Origin: JANLQX01 sp031418775
GTDB lineage: Bacteria; Actinomycetota; Acidimicrobiia; Acidimicrobiales; JANYDT01
Assembly (NCBI GenBank): GCA_031418775.1
Contig: JANOJN010000190.1
Location: 1 to 64,000 of the forward strand
Direction of reading: 5' to 3'
Length of the DNA stretch: 64,000 nucleotides
The translations under genes and the position numbers were made by a program. The notes under the pieces are model-generated. The model did no database searches, was not told where the DNA came from, and saw only the letters and a program-made list of their open reading frames with translations. Positions 52,570 through 61,171 of the stretch are shown here, one piece after another. Position 1 is the first letter of the stretch. Each line of letters begins with the position of its first letter.

Positions 52570-52971
52570 ATGGCAACGATCCCGCAGGAAATCGAACAAG
52601 CGCAGTACATCTCGCTGTCGACGTTTCGACGCAATGGGACCGCCGTGGCGACAGCCGTCTGGTTCGCGACCGACGGCGGCAAGATCTACCTCTACAGCGC
52701 CCTCGATGCCGGGAAGATGAAGCGGGTACGGGCGACCGCAAGGGTCACCGTCGTTTCGTGTGATGTGAAGGGCAAGGTAACCGCGGGCGCCGTGCCGTTG
52801 GCGGGGAGCGCCGTCGAACTGCCGGCTGAGCGCGGATCCTTCGTCCATGGCCTGCTCAATCGCAAGTACGGCTGGAAGAAGCATGCGATGGAGTTCTTCA
52901 TGGTGATCCCGGAGAAGCTCCGCATTCGCAAGGCGAGCCAAGACGGGTTCGTCGAGATCACCCTCGATTGA
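52570..52971 (+). CDS. PPOX-class F420-dependent oxidoreductase
   Basis: A 133-residue split-barrel protein similar to small mycobacterial F420-binding enzymes. 'QYISLSTFRRNGTAVATAVWFATDGGKIYLYS' and 'DAGKMKRVRATARVTVVSCDVKGKV' are the cofactor-binding strands. It reduces a small electrophile or stores the cofactor; substrate unknown. It follows lepA by 72 bases. Confidence 0.85.
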   Translation: MATIPQEIEQAQYISLSTFRRNGTAVATAVWFATDGGKIYLYSALDAGKMKRVRATARVTVVSCDVKGKVTAGAVPLAGSAVELPAERGSFVHGLLNRKYGWKKHAMEFFMVIPEKLRIRKASQDGFVEITLD

Positions 52972-53043
52972 GGCTTACGACCCGCTGACAATCGTTCGCC
53001 TTTGCCGGCGGTCGAGCGACTCCCGACGGGTCGCTTGCGGCAA

Positions 53044-53109
53044 AACGCCTCCCAGCGTCGTTGGGAGGCGTTCTGCCCCCAGATATGGGGGCAACCTCTC
53101 TCCCAACGA
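53044..53109. repeat. Palindromic repeat family B, copy 1 (half-element)
   Basis: AACGCCTCCCA and TGGGAGGCGTT form an 11-base-pair stem around GCGTCGT. A second near-palindrome GCCCCCAGATATGGGGGC follows, then AACCTCTCTCCCAACGA. The last 35 bases match 55165-55199 with one change. It sits downstream of the SPFH gene (minus) and the PPOX gene (plus), where a terminator would be expected. Confidence 0.7.
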
Positions 53110-53123
53110 CGGGGATGGCGGGT

Positions 53124-54161
53124 TTACGGCACCGTGGTGGGGGTTGCCGTGACCGTCGCTGCTGCTGCGGCTTCGGCGGTGGCCGTGGAAACCGGGCTTG
53201 GGCTGCCGACGTTGTTCGTCGGGGTCAGGAAGACGTTCGGGCTGGCTCCCTGGGGGAGGAAGTAGACCTGGTTGCCGTTCTTGTAAACCGCTTCGATCTG
53301 ACGGAGTTGGATGAGCCCCGGGGTGAGCGACTCGGCGATCAGACGGTTCGCGGATGCTTCGCCGTCTGCAGCGATCTTCTTGGCGTCGGCCTGGCCCTTG
53401 GCTTCGATCCTCGACTGCTCCGCACGCTTCTCCGAGACGAGACGATTCGTTTCGGCCTCGGTCTCCTTTTGCTTGCGCTCGATGGCGACACGCTGGGCGG
53501 CCGCCTCGGCGCCGATCGAGGCGTTGACCTGCTCTTGGATGTTCTCGGGGAGGTAGATCTCACGGATGTCGACCGTGGCGACGTCGATGCCTTCCTTTTC
53601 GAACTTCTCCTTCAGCGCCGAGAACACCCGACTCTGGATCTCGCCGCGCTTGGTGGTGATGGCGTCCTTAGCGTTGTAGGCACCGAACACGTCACGCATC
53701 GTCGAACGCACGGCTGGGCGAACGATGCGCTCGCGAATGTCGACCTCGTCCCTGATGGTGCGGAAGAGGTTGACGGCCTCGGCCTTGTTGAGTCGGTAGT
53801 TGATGGTCACATCGACGTTCATCCGGGCGCCTTCGAGCGAAGCCACTTCGATCGAGTCGTCGCCGGTGCGGTCACCTTCGCCGCCGGCGCGAATCATCGA
53901 TGTCTGCTGCAGACGAGTCGAATAGACTTTCACCTTGCCGCCGACGGGCGAGATGAGGTGCCAGCCCGGGTTCAGGGTTCCCTGCACCTTGCCACGAACG
54001 ATCTCGACGCCGATTTCGTTCGCATCCACGGAGACGAACGAGCGGCTGAGCAGGTTGACGCCGGCCAGCACGACGACGACACCGCCGATCAGAAAACCGA
54101 GGCGTCGTGGTTTGGGGAACTTGGGGAGCTGGCTGGGGTCGATCTTGAAACCTTGTGACAT
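53124..54161 (-). CDS. SPFH/band 7 (prohibitin-like) membrane protein
   Basis: A 345-residue protein with one N-terminal membrane helix ('LGFLIGGVVVVLAGVNLLSRSF'), an SPFH domain (about 45-220) and a Glu/Ala/Lys-rich coiled coil (about 220-290). An Ala/Thr/Pro-rich tail follows. 'GVEIVRGKVQGTLNPGWHLISPVGGKVKVY' is prohibitin-like. Such proteins form rings in the membrane and modulate proteases or lipid domains. Divergent from a TetR-like gene with a palindrome between them, so probably controlled by it. ATG at 54161. Confidence 0.9.
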   Translation of the reverse strand: MSQGFKIDPSQLPKFPKPRRLGFLIGGVVVVLAGVNLLSRSFVSVDANEIGVEIVRGKVQGTLNPGWHLISPVGGKVKVYSTRLQQTSMIRAGGEGDRTGDDSIEVASLEGARMNVDVTINYRLNKAEAVNLFRTIRDEVDIRERIVRPAVRSTMRDVFGAYNAKDAITTKRGEIQSRVFSALKEKFEKEGIDVATVDIREIYLPENIQEQVNASIGAEAAAQRVAIERKQKETEAETNRLVSEKRAEQSRIEAKGQADAKKIAADGEASANRLIAESLTPGLIQLRQIEAVYKNGNQVYFLPQGASPNVFLTPTNNVGSPSPVSTATAEAAAAATVTATPTTVP

Positions 54162-54197
54162 GTCCGTCCTCTCGGGAGCGCGGCAACGGGGGGATTG

Positions 54198-54216
54198 TTG
54201 CAACTAGATGTTGCAA
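54198..54216. promoter_or_regulatory. Palindromic operator between SPFH and regulator genes
   Basis: TTGCAAC (54198-54204), spacer TAGAT, GTTGCAA (54210-54216) form a perfect 7-base inverted repeat. It lies between TTGTTG (54195-54200, -35-like) and TATAGA (54217-54222, -10-like). The regulator's GTG start is only five bases after that -10 box, so its mRNA is probably leaderless and autorepressed. Confidence 0.6.
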
Positions 54217-54226
54217 TATAGACTCT

Positions 54227-55027
54227 GTGGCTGTGGTTCGCAACCAAGAGAGCTCCCGGGCGCCGAAACGACCGAAGCACCACCTGCGGGCCGCGGTGCT
54301 CGCCGCGGGTCACGAACTCCTCATCGAGCGGGGGCTGGAGGGTGGCGCCACGAGCGTCCCGCTCCATGCGGCGATCGATCGTGCCGCTGACAACCTGGGT
54401 GAGCGGGTCACTCCGGCCTCGGTCTACGGGCGCATCTGGGAGTCACAGTCTTCGTTCCAGCAGGACGTGCTTCTCGCCGCCGCGCGGGGATATCCGGACG
54501 GGGAAGAGGCGCCGACCGCCGATGCCGCGTTCGGCGTGATCGCCGCGGCCGACCGCTCCACGCCGGCGGCCCGTAAGGCGGCGCTCGACGAGGTGTGGTG
54601 CGTCGCCGGCGCCGTCCACGTCGGAGTCCTCGAAGCGTCGCGGAGTTGGCAGCTCTGGGTCGGGGTGTGGGCGCTGACCGTCTCTACCCCCTCGACCGCC
54701 GACGACGAGGTGCTCGGCCCGGCCCTTCGCCAAGGCGACGAGTCGGCGACCGGGGCGTTGCGCGACCTGCTCTCCGCGGTCATCGACTCGCTGGGGTTCC
54801 GCGCCCGCCCACCCTTCACCGTGGACGACTTCGCCGTCGCCGTCGCCTGCTTGGCCGAGGGTTTCGCGTTGCGTGAACGATTTGGGGTGGAGCGGCGTCA
54901 GGTGACGCTTCCGATCGGCAGCGACGCGAGGTCGTGGACACCCTTCGCCGCTGCTCTCCGCGCCCTCGCCGCCCAGTACCTCGAACCGATCCCGCGGTGG
55001 AAGCCCACAGCGTTGAGAGCGGGGTAG
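54227..55027 (+). CDS. TetR-like transcriptional regulator
   Basis: A 266-residue, mostly helical protein. The N-terminal ~70 residues look like a helix-turn-helix ('VTPASVYGRIWESQSSFQQDVLLAAARGYP'), followed by a long ligand-binding-type helical domain. It differs from standard TetR proteins by a longer insertion between the first helices ('VPLHAAIDRAADNLGER'). The GTG at 54227 is chosen from promoter position and because further upstream residues look non-coding. It probably represses itself and the divergent SPFH gene through the palindrome at 54198-54216. Confidence 0.68.
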   Translation: MAVVRNQESSRAPKRPKHHLRAAVLAAGHELLIERGLEGGATSVPLHAAIDRAADNLGERVTPASVYGRIWESQSSFQQDVLLAAARGYPDGEEAPTADAAFGVIAAADRSTPAARKAALDEVWCVAGAVHVGVLEASRSWQLWVGVWALTVSTPSTADDEVLGPALRQGDESATGALRDLLSAVIDSLGFRARPPFTVDDFAVAVACLAEGFALRERFGVERRQVTLPIGSDARSWTPFAAALRALAAQYLEPIPRWKPTALRAG

Positions 55028-55099
55028 CTCCCCTGCCTGTCCGGCGCCAGCGTTACTCGCTCGGCTCGTCTGCTGGCAACACGGCTGACGCGAGCGCGC

Positions 55100-55199
55100 T
55101 GGGGAGAGAGGTTGCCCCAACATCTAGGGGCTATTCACCTCCCAGCGACGTTGGGAGGTGAATAGCCCCCATATATGGGGGCAACCTCTCTCCCAACGA
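55100..55199. repeat. Palindromic repeat family B, copy 2 (full cruciform-like element)
   Basis: Nested inverted repeats. Outer GGGAGAGAGGTTGCCCC (55102-55118) pairs with its complement at 55178-55194. Inner GGGGCTATTCACCTCCCA (55127-55144) pairs perfectly with 55152-55169. The perfect palindrome GCCCCCATATATGGGGGC is at 55165-55182. It lies between the TetR-like and ribokinase genes, both on the plus strand. Copy 1 at 53044 shares the loop and right half. Confidence 0.75.
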
Positions 55200-55237
55200 A
55201 CCGGGCCGGTCGGGGCTCCCGTGGCTACGCTCGGAGC

Positions 55238-56158
55238 GTGGCCGTCGTTGTCGTTGTGGGAAGTGCGAACGTCGATCTGGTCGTCCGCGCTTCGCGCCAT
55301 CCAGTGCCGGGGGAGACGCTGCTCGGTACCGGCTTCGCCACCCACGCCGGTGGCAAGGGGGCGAACCAGGCGGTCGCGGCGGCCCGAGCGGGGGCCCGCA
55401 CTGCGCTGATCGGTCGGATGGGCCCTGACGGTGGCGCCGACTTCCTTCGGAGCGCATTGACCGCCGCCGGGGTCGACATCTCTGCCGTCGGCACGTGCCG
55501 TCACGATCCGACCGGCACCGCGGTCATCACGGTGGCCGACTCCGGTGAGAACACCATCGTGGTGGTGCCCGGCGCGAACGCGATGCTGCGGCCGGTGCAT
55601 ATCGACGATGCCGTCGAGGACGGGTTGTTCGACGACGTGCGCGTCGCGATGGCCCAGCTCGAAGTGCCCCTCGAGGTCGTCCGCCACGGATTCGAGGTCG
55701 CCAGGAGGCGCGGCGCGATGACCATGCTGAACGCCGCTCCGATGACCGAGCTGCCACCCGGATTGCTCGCGGTCACCGACGTGCTGGTGGTGAACGAAAC
55801 GGAGCTCCAACAGCTCACGGGGTCGTCGTCGGCATCCTTCGACGATGCCCGCTGGGGAGCGCTGGGCGCGGTGTCGTCGGTCGTACTGACGCTGGGCGGC
55901 GATGGGGCGATCGTGCTCCGGCGCAATCAAGCTCCTGTGAAGACACCTGGGCACGAGGTCGACGTGGTCGACACGACCGCCGCCGGCGACACCTTCTGCG
56001 GCTATCTCGCTGCCTCGCTCGCCGACGGCGAGAGCGTGGACGACGCCGTCATCCGGGCGAATGCGGCCGCTGCTCTGGCGTGTACAAAGGCCGGCGCCCA
56101 GCCGTCGATCCCGACCGCCGACGAGGTGCGAGCACTCCTGGCCCGGAATCGTCCGTGA
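55238..56158 (+). CDS. rbsK: Ribokinase (PfkB family carbohydrate kinase)
   Basis: A 306-residue kinase that phosphorylates ribose (or a related sugar) with ATP. 'VVVVGSANVDLVVRASRHPVPGET' and 'HAGGKGANQAVAAARAGA' are the N-terminal sugar-binding motifs. The C-terminal 'VVDTTAAGDTFCGYLAASLA' holds the catalytic Asp and anion hole. The start is GTG at 55238 with GGAG close by. GTGA overlap with the permease gene ties it to the BMP transporter, so the imported substrate probably yields ribose. Confidence 0.9.
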   Translation: MAVVVVVGSANVDLVVRASRHPVPGETLLGTGFATHAGGKGANQAVAAARAGARTALIGRMGPDGGADFLRSALTAAGVDISAVGTCRHDPTGTAVITVADSGENTIVVVPGANAMLRPVHIDDAVEDGLFDDVRVAMAQLEVPLEVVRHGFEVARRRGAMTMLNAAPMTELPPGLLAVTDVLVVNETELQQLTGSSSASFDDARWGALGAVSSVVLTLGGDGAIVLRRNQAPVKTPGHEVDVVDTTAAGDTFCGYLAASLADGESVDDAVIRANAAAALACTKAGAQPSIPTADEVRALLARNRP

Positions 56159-57090
56159 TCCTCGGGGCGGTGCTGCGTTCCTTCGAGGGTCTCCTCTCGG
56201 GGTCCGTTTCCGCCGCCGCTCCGATCCTGCTGGCAGCACTTGGTGGTATGTACACCTACCATGCCGGCATCTTCAACATCGCCATGGAGGCGATGATGCT
56301 CGCCGGTGCGTTCGGGGCGGTGGTCGCCGCGCACGGTTCGCAGAACTGGTTCGTCGGCGTGCTCGGTGCGGTGGCGGCCGCCGGTGTTCTTGCCGCGATC
56401 TTCGCGTTGTTCGTCCTCGTGCTTCGGACCGACGAGTTCGTCACGGGAATCGCCCTCAACCTCGCGACGGTGGGGGCCACGACTTTTCTCCTTCGGCGCA
56501 TCTACAAGAAGGCGGGCGCGTTCTCCGGCACGGCGGACAAGCCCATCCCGGCGATGCCGAAGATCCGCGTTCCTCTTCTGGGAGACGTCCCTGTGCTGCG
56601 ATCCGTCACCGCCGGTCACACGGTCGTCGAGTGGATGATCCCGTTGCTCATCGCCGGATCGGTGGTGCTGGTGTTCCGCACGCGATTCGGCCTGCGGCTC
56701 CGCTCGGCCGGTTGGAACCCTGCGTCGCTCGAGGCCAGTGGCGTGTCGACGAGACGGGTGCGGGCGCAATCGCTGGTGCTCTGCGCGGTGTTCTGCGGGC
56801 TCGCCGGCGCGTTCCTCTCAATCGGCTATCTCCAGCTTTTCGGGGAGAACATGTCGAACGGCCGCGGATGGATCTCGCTCGCCGCGATCGTCCTCGTCCA
56901 GGGCTCGCCGCTGGGCATCGCCGCGCTCTCGCTGCTGTTCGGCTTCGCCGCGTCGGTGGGGCTGAAGGCGCAGAGCATCGATGTGCCGCCCCAGTTCACC
57001 GAGATGCTTCCGTACATGGCCACGCTCATCGCGTTGTACGTGTACTCCCGGCGTCGACGTATCCGGCCGACGGTCACCCCGGTCGGCTGA
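56155..57090 (+). CDS. ABC transporter permease, BMP/nucleoside type (NupQ-like)
   Basis: A 311-residue permease with about eight to ten helices. 'AALGGMYTYHAGIFNIAMEAMMLAGAFGAVVAA' is the classic motif of simple-sugar and nucleoside permeases (YufQ/NupQ). 'TDEFVTGIALNLATVGATTFLLR' and 'FGLRLRSAGWNPASLEASGVS' (coupling helix) follow. It starts at GTG 56155, overlapping the ribokinase stop. It forms the membrane channel with the permease at 60108. Confidence 0.9.
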   Translation: MILGAVLRSFEGLLSGSVSAAAPILLAALGGMYTYHAGIFNIAMEAMMLAGAFGAVVAAHGSQNWFVGVLGAVAAAGVLAAIFALFVLVLRTDEFVTGIALNLATVGATTFLLRRIYKKAGAFSGTADKPIPAMPKIRVPLLGDVPVLRSVTAGHTVVEWMIPLLIAGSVVLVFRTRFGLRLRSAGWNPASLEASGVSTRRVRAQSLVLCAVFCGLAGAFLSIGYLQLFGENMSNGRGWISLAAIVLVQGSPLGIAALSLLFGFAASVGLKAQSIDVPPQFTEMLPYMATLIALYVYSRRRRIRPTVTPVG

Positions 57091-57133
57091 GCCCGAGCTC
57101 CATCGGTGCTTGTCGAGCGCCCCGGACTGTGGT

Positions 57134-57170
57134 TGACTCATTCTGAGTCATCTGGCAACTCATGTTGAGT
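57134..57170. promoter_or_regulatory. Two similar palindromic operator sites upstream of the BMP lipoprotein gene
   Basis: Site 1 TGACTCA-TTC-TGAGTCA (57134-57150) and site 2 ACTCA-TGT-TGAGT (57158-57170) share a 15-base pattern with 12 identities. Their centres are 22 bases apart, about two helical turns, so two dimers could bind side by side. GGAGG at 57180-57184 is the ribosome site for the gene. Confidence 0.65.
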
Positions 57171-57192
57171 CGTCACACCCGGAGGTTTCGCC

Positions 57193-58347
57193 ATGCGTTC
57201 GTTCTCGCCCCCATCGACCGGTGCCCGCGTCCGCCGGTTCACACCCCGTCTCGGTCTGCTCGCGGTCGTCTCGACGCTGCTGGTCGTCCCCGGTCTCGGC
57301 GCCTGCAGCAGCGACAAGGCGGCCGACACCACCGCGGCCGCGGCCCCCACTGCAGTGGGGGCCGCGGATACCGCCGCTGTGGCCGCGCCGACAGCAGTCG
57401 ATCTGACGGCGATGAAGGGCAAGAAGGTCGTCTACCTCATCAACGGTGCGCTCGGCGACAAGGGCTTCTACGACTCCGGTCAGCAGGGGATGGATGCGCT
57501 GAAGGCGGCCGGTGCGCGGACCCGCACGCTCGAGGCCAACTTCGATGCGTCGAAGTACCAGAACCTCGTCGACGCGGCGTTCGAGGATGCCGACGTCGTC
57601 TTCGCCATCGCCTACGGGTTCGAGGACGCGCTCAAGGCGGCAGCAAGGGCGCACCCCGACACACCCGTCGTCAACCTCGATTTCGACATCGTCGATGCCG
57701 ACGGCAACGTCACCAGCGTGGACTTCGTCGAAGAGGAGTCGGCCTTCCTCGCCGGTGCCGCCGCGGCGCTGGCCACGACGGACACCTCGATCGCCGGGAT
57801 CAACCCAGACAAGAAGATCGGTGTGGTGGGCGGCGACACCGATCCGGTCACCACGTCGTTCATGTTCGCCTACGAAAACGGTGCGAAGTCGATCGACCCG
57901 GCGATCGCCGTCGAGCGCAAGACGCTCGGCGGAGCGTGGGACGACCAGGCGAAGGGCAAGCAGGCGGCCGAGCAGCTCTACGACTCGGGCAACGACGTCG
58001 TGTTCCAGGTCGCTGCTGCCGCCGGCCTCGGCGTACTGCAGGCGGCCAACGATCGAAAGCTCTTTGCCATCGGGGTCGACGCGAATCAGAACGACCTCTA
58101 CCCGGGACATGTGTTCGCCAGTGACATCAAGAACGTTGGCGGGGCGATCGAACGGGTGGCAACGTCGATCGGCGACGGTTCCTACAAGAAGGGCGCTGTG
58201 CTGACGTCGGGCATCAAGGACGGCGGCGTCGACCTCGACCTGACGGCCACCACGAAGGTCCTCCCGGCCGTCGTCGAGGTCCGCATCGCAGCGCTTCGCC
58301 AGCAGATCATCGACGGAACGCTCCAGGTCGAGCGCTACAAGCCCTAA
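57193..58347 (+). CDS. BMP-family ABC transporter substrate-binding lipoprotein
   Basis: A 384-residue extracellular binding protein. A lipoprotein signal with lipobox 'LGAC' (Cys38) is followed by an Ala/Thr-rich linker and the BMP (PnrA/Med) domain: 'KKVVYLINGALGDKGFYDSGQQGMDALKAAGA', 'DVVFAIAYGFEDAL', 'SAFLAGAAAAL' and 'IGVVGGD'. Relatives bind purine nucleosides. Acts with the two permeases and the ATPase around it. Two operator-like sites lie upstream. Confidence 0.93.
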   Translation: MRSFSPPSTGARVRRFTPRLGLLAVVSTLLVVPGLGACSSDKAADTTAAAAPTAVGAADTAAVAAPTAVDLTAMKGKKVVYLINGALGDKGFYDSGQQGMDALKAAGARTRTLEANFDASKYQNLVDAAFEDADVVFAIAYGFEDALKAAARAHPDTPVVNLDFDIVDADGNVTSVDFVEEESAFLAGAAAALATTDTSIAGINPDKKIGVVGGDTDPVTTSFMFAYENGAKSIDPAIAVERKTLGGAWDDQAKGKQAAEQLYDSGNDVVFQVAAAAGLGVLQAANDRKLFAIGVDANQNDLYPGHVFASDIKNVGGAIERVATSIGDGSYKKGAVLTSGIKDGGVDLDLTATTKVLPAVVEVRIAALRQQIIDGTLQVERYKP

Positions 58348-58539
58348 GGAGTCCCGAATCGCAGACTGCTGCCGAATCCGCGGCCGGATTCCGCCGTGGC
58401 GGCGTCCTCGTCGTTGCGGTCGGACAAGGCAGGCGCTTCCTCCTGCGTCCTTGCCACAACGAAATCCGACTCGCGAATTCCGCGAGCTGCTTACGACTCG
58501 GGACACCTGCGCGGTTCTCCGGCGTGCCAGGCTGTGGGC

Positions 58540-60111
58540 GTGGTGGTCGTCTCCTTCGTCGGCGTCACGAAGGTGTACCCGCCCGCAGTTCGAGCGCTCG
58601 ACGACGTCACCGTCGACATCGACGGCGGGGAGATCCATGCGTTCGTCGGCGAGAACGGCGCCGGAAAGTCGACCCTGATGAAGGTGCTCAACGGCGAGAT
58701 CCGTCCCGACGCCGGACGGGTCGAGGTGTTCAGCTCGCCCGTGTCGTACCGGTCCGCAAACGACGCGATGGCCGACGGCATCGGCATGGTGCACCAGGAG
58801 ATCCTTCTCGTCGACCAGCTCACGGTCTGGGAGAACGTCGTCCTCGGCCACGAACCGACCACCCGCTTCGGTCTGGTCGATCGTGATCGAGCTCGCCGTG
58901 AGGTCGCCACGACCATTGCCGGCGCCGGTCTCGCTCTCGAACCCGATGCGATCGTAGGCACACTTACTGTTGGGGCGAGGCAGAAGGTCGAGATCGCCAA
59001 GCTCCTGCACCGCAAGGTGCGACTCCTGATACTCGACGAACCGACGGCCGTTCTCACGCCGCAGGAGATCCCCGAGCTTTTCACCGAGCTCCGTCAGCTC
59101 CGAGATGACGGGCGCACGGTCTGTTTCATCTCCCACCACCTCGATGAGGTCATCGACCTCGCCGATCGCATCACGGTTCTTCGCGACGGCGCGCACATCG
59201 CCACGCTGACGGCCTCCGCGACCAGTGTCTCGGAACTGGCCCGCCTCATGGTGGAACGCGACGTGTTGTTGACCTCACAGCGCACACCACTCCAGCGCGG
59301 TGCTCCGGTTCTTCGGGTCCGCGGTCTAAAGGCAGACATCACCGGCTCGAGCAGCAAGCTCGGGCCGATCGACCTCGTCGTGCATGAACGGGAGGTTCTC
59401 GGTGTTGCCGGGGTCGAAGGTAACGGTCAGCACGATCTGGTCGAAGCGCTCGTCGGTGTCGTCCCTTGCGCGGCTGCCGAACTCGGTGTCGGCGAGGTCG
59501 ACCTCCGACCGTTGTCGATCCTTGATCGGCGACGGTACCTCGCGTTCGTTCCGTCGGATCGTCGGACCCAGGGCGGCGCGCTGACGGCGCCGATCGTCGA
59601 CAACGTGGCCATGACCCACCATCGCCTCACCCCGGGCTTCTCGGCGATGCGCGGGTGGCTCTTCAACCGCGCTCGGGCCAAGGCGCTCGCGTCGGACATC
59701 CGTGATCGTTTGGACATCGCGTCGAGCTCCGTCGAGGCGCCTCTCGGCTCGCTGTCGGGCGGCAGTCAGCAGAAGGTCGTGCTCGGTCGCGAGATGTCCA
59801 TCGACCGTCCGCTCGTCGTCCTCGACCAGCCGACGCGCGGGGTCGACGTGGGGTCGATCGAGGAGATTCACCGAAGCATCCTCGGCCTCCGCGCCGGAGG
59901 CCGGGCCGTCCTCGTCGTGTCGGCCGACCTCGACGAGTTGCTGCGCCTCTGCGACCGCATCGTCGTGATGTTCCGCGGGCGGCTCGTGCTCGACATCGAC
60001 GCCGATGACGCCACCCTCGAACTGCTCGGTCGGGCGATGCTCGAAGGCATCGATGCCCGCACGGCGCCACGACCGACACTGCTCTCGGTCCCGAAGATGT
60101 CGTCGCCATGA
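58540..60111 (+). CDS. ABC transporter ATP-binding protein with two nucleotide-binding domains
   Basis: A 523-residue double ATPase of the simple-sugar/nucleoside (RbsA/NupO) type. The first domain is complete ('GENGAGKSTLMKVLNG', 'LTVGARQKVEIAKLLHRKVRLLILDEPTAVLTPQE'). The second has the usual degenerate Walker A ('GVEGNGQHDLVEAL') but a full signature ('LSGGSQQKVVLGREMS'). The GTG at 58540 (MVVVSFVGVTKVYP) is chosen; a GTG two codons upstream is also possible. The preceding 192 bases show no gene. Confidence 0.92.
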   Translation: MVVVSFVGVTKVYPPAVRALDDVTVDIDGGEIHAFVGENGAGKSTLMKVLNGEIRPDAGRVEVFSSPVSYRSANDAMADGIGMVHQEILLVDQLTVWENVVLGHEPTTRFGLVDRDRARREVATTIAGAGLALEPDAIVGTLTVGARQKVEIAKLLHRKVRLLILDEPTAVLTPQEIPELFTELRQLRDDGRTVCFISHHLDEVIDLADRITVLRDGAHIATLTASATSVSELARLMVERDVLLTSQRTPLQRGAPVLRVRGLKADITGSSSKLGPIDLVVHEREVLGVAGVEGNGQHDLVEALVGVVPCAAAELGVGEVDLRPLSILDRRRYLAFVPSDRRTQGGALTAPIVDNVAMTHHRLTPGFSAMRGWLFNRARAKALASDIRDRLDIASSSVEAPLGSLSGGSQQKVVLGREMSIDRPLVVLDQPTRGVDVGSIEEIHRSILGLRAGGRAVLVVSADLDELLRLCDRIVVMFRGRLVLDIDADDATLELLGRAMLEGIDARTAPRPTLLSVPKMSSP

Positions 60112-61163
60112 GCGTGGACCGCAGTTGGAGGACGGCGCTCGTCGGCGTCGTTGTCTCCCTGCTCCTCGGCGCGCTCCTCGCCGCCGTTCTGGGCTACGCC
60201 GTCTTCGATATGTTCAGCGCGCTGTGGCGCTCGGCCGTCGTCAAGCCCGGCCGCTTCGAGGCAACGCTCGCGAACGCCGTTCCGCTCCTGCTCACCGGAT
60301 TATCCGCGGCGATCGCGTTTGCGGCGGGACCGGTGAACCTTGGCCAGCCCGGCCAGGTCCTCGTCGGTGCGCTCTTCGCCGTGACCGGTGGTCTGTACCT
60401 TGACCTCCCTTCGTTACTCCAGGTGCCGGTGCTCCTGGCACTCGGCGGGCTCGGCGGAGCCTTCTGGGCCGGCATCGCGGCGTTCACGAAACGCCGCTTC
60501 GGCATGGACGAGTTCATCGTGACGCTGATGCTCAACGAGATCGGGCGGCTGCTGACCGATTGGTGCATCTCCTCCCCGCTGCAGGATCCGAAGGCCGGGT
60601 CGGTCACCACGCGGGCGGTGAACTCAAGCGGGTGGATCAGCCGCTGGGGGAGTGTCTCGGTCGGGCTGACGGTCGCCGCGGTCTGCGGTGTGGTGGTCCG
60701 ACGCTTCATCGTGGGGTACGAGTGGCGGATGATGGGCCAGGCGCCGATGTTCGCCCGGCTGGGTGGCGTTCGCAACGACGTGAATACGACGGCCGTGCTG
60801 CTCTTCACCGGCGCACTCGCCGGTTTCGCCGGGGCCATCCTCCTCCTTGCCGGTCCGCACCGATTCGTGAAAGGGCTCGGTGGGAACTACGGATGGGACG
60901 GGGTGATGGTCGCCGTCGTCGCCGTGAACGCGCTCCTCGGCTGCCTGCTCTATGCCCTCCTTTTCTCCGGGCTGCAGATCGGCTCGATCGGCATGGAGTT
61001 GGCTGCCGACGTGCCGTCGGAATACGTCCAGATCCTTCAGGCCATCGTGGTATTGGTCACGGTGGCCGTCCGCGGATTCCTCGCGTCGAAGGTTCGGGCG
61101 TGGCGGGCGAGGCGTCGTGCCCGTCGACCACGACCCCAGCCCGACGCCTCGCTGCGTCCGTAG
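60108..61163 (+). CDS. ABC transporter permease, BMP/nucleoside type (NupP-like)
   Basis: A 351-residue permease with about ten helices. 'AFAAGPVNLGQPGQVLVGALFAV', 'FGMDEFIVTLMLNEIGRLLTDW' and 'EWRMMGQAPMFARLGGVRNDVN' (coupling helix) mark the NupP/YufP type. It overlaps the ATPase gene by four bases (ATGA). With NupQ-like, BMP and ATPase it completes an uptake system for nucleosides. Confidence 0.9.
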   Translation: MSVDRSWRTALVGVVVSLLLGALLAAVLGYAVFDMFSALWRSAVVKPGRFEATLANAVPLLLTGLSAAIAFAAGPVNLGQPGQVLVGALFAVTGGLYLDLPSLLQVPVLLALGGLGGAFWAGIAAFTKRRFGMDEFIVTLMLNEIGRLLTDWCISSPLQDPKAGSVTTRAVNSSGWISRWGSVSVGLTVAAVCGVVVRRFIVGYEWRMMGQAPMFARLGGVRNDVNTTAVLLFTGALAGFAGAILLLAGPHRFVKGLGGNYGWDGVMVAVVAVNALLGCLLYALLFSGLQIGSIGMELAADVPSEYVQILQAIVVLVTVAVRGFLASKVRAWRARRRARRPRPQPDASLRP

Positions 61164-61171
61164 CGCCGGAG

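Noticed and set aside
57160..59196. 678-codon minus-strand frame across the BMP and ATPase genes
   Set aside because: Antisense to two clear genes; composition is that of a high-GC shadow frame.
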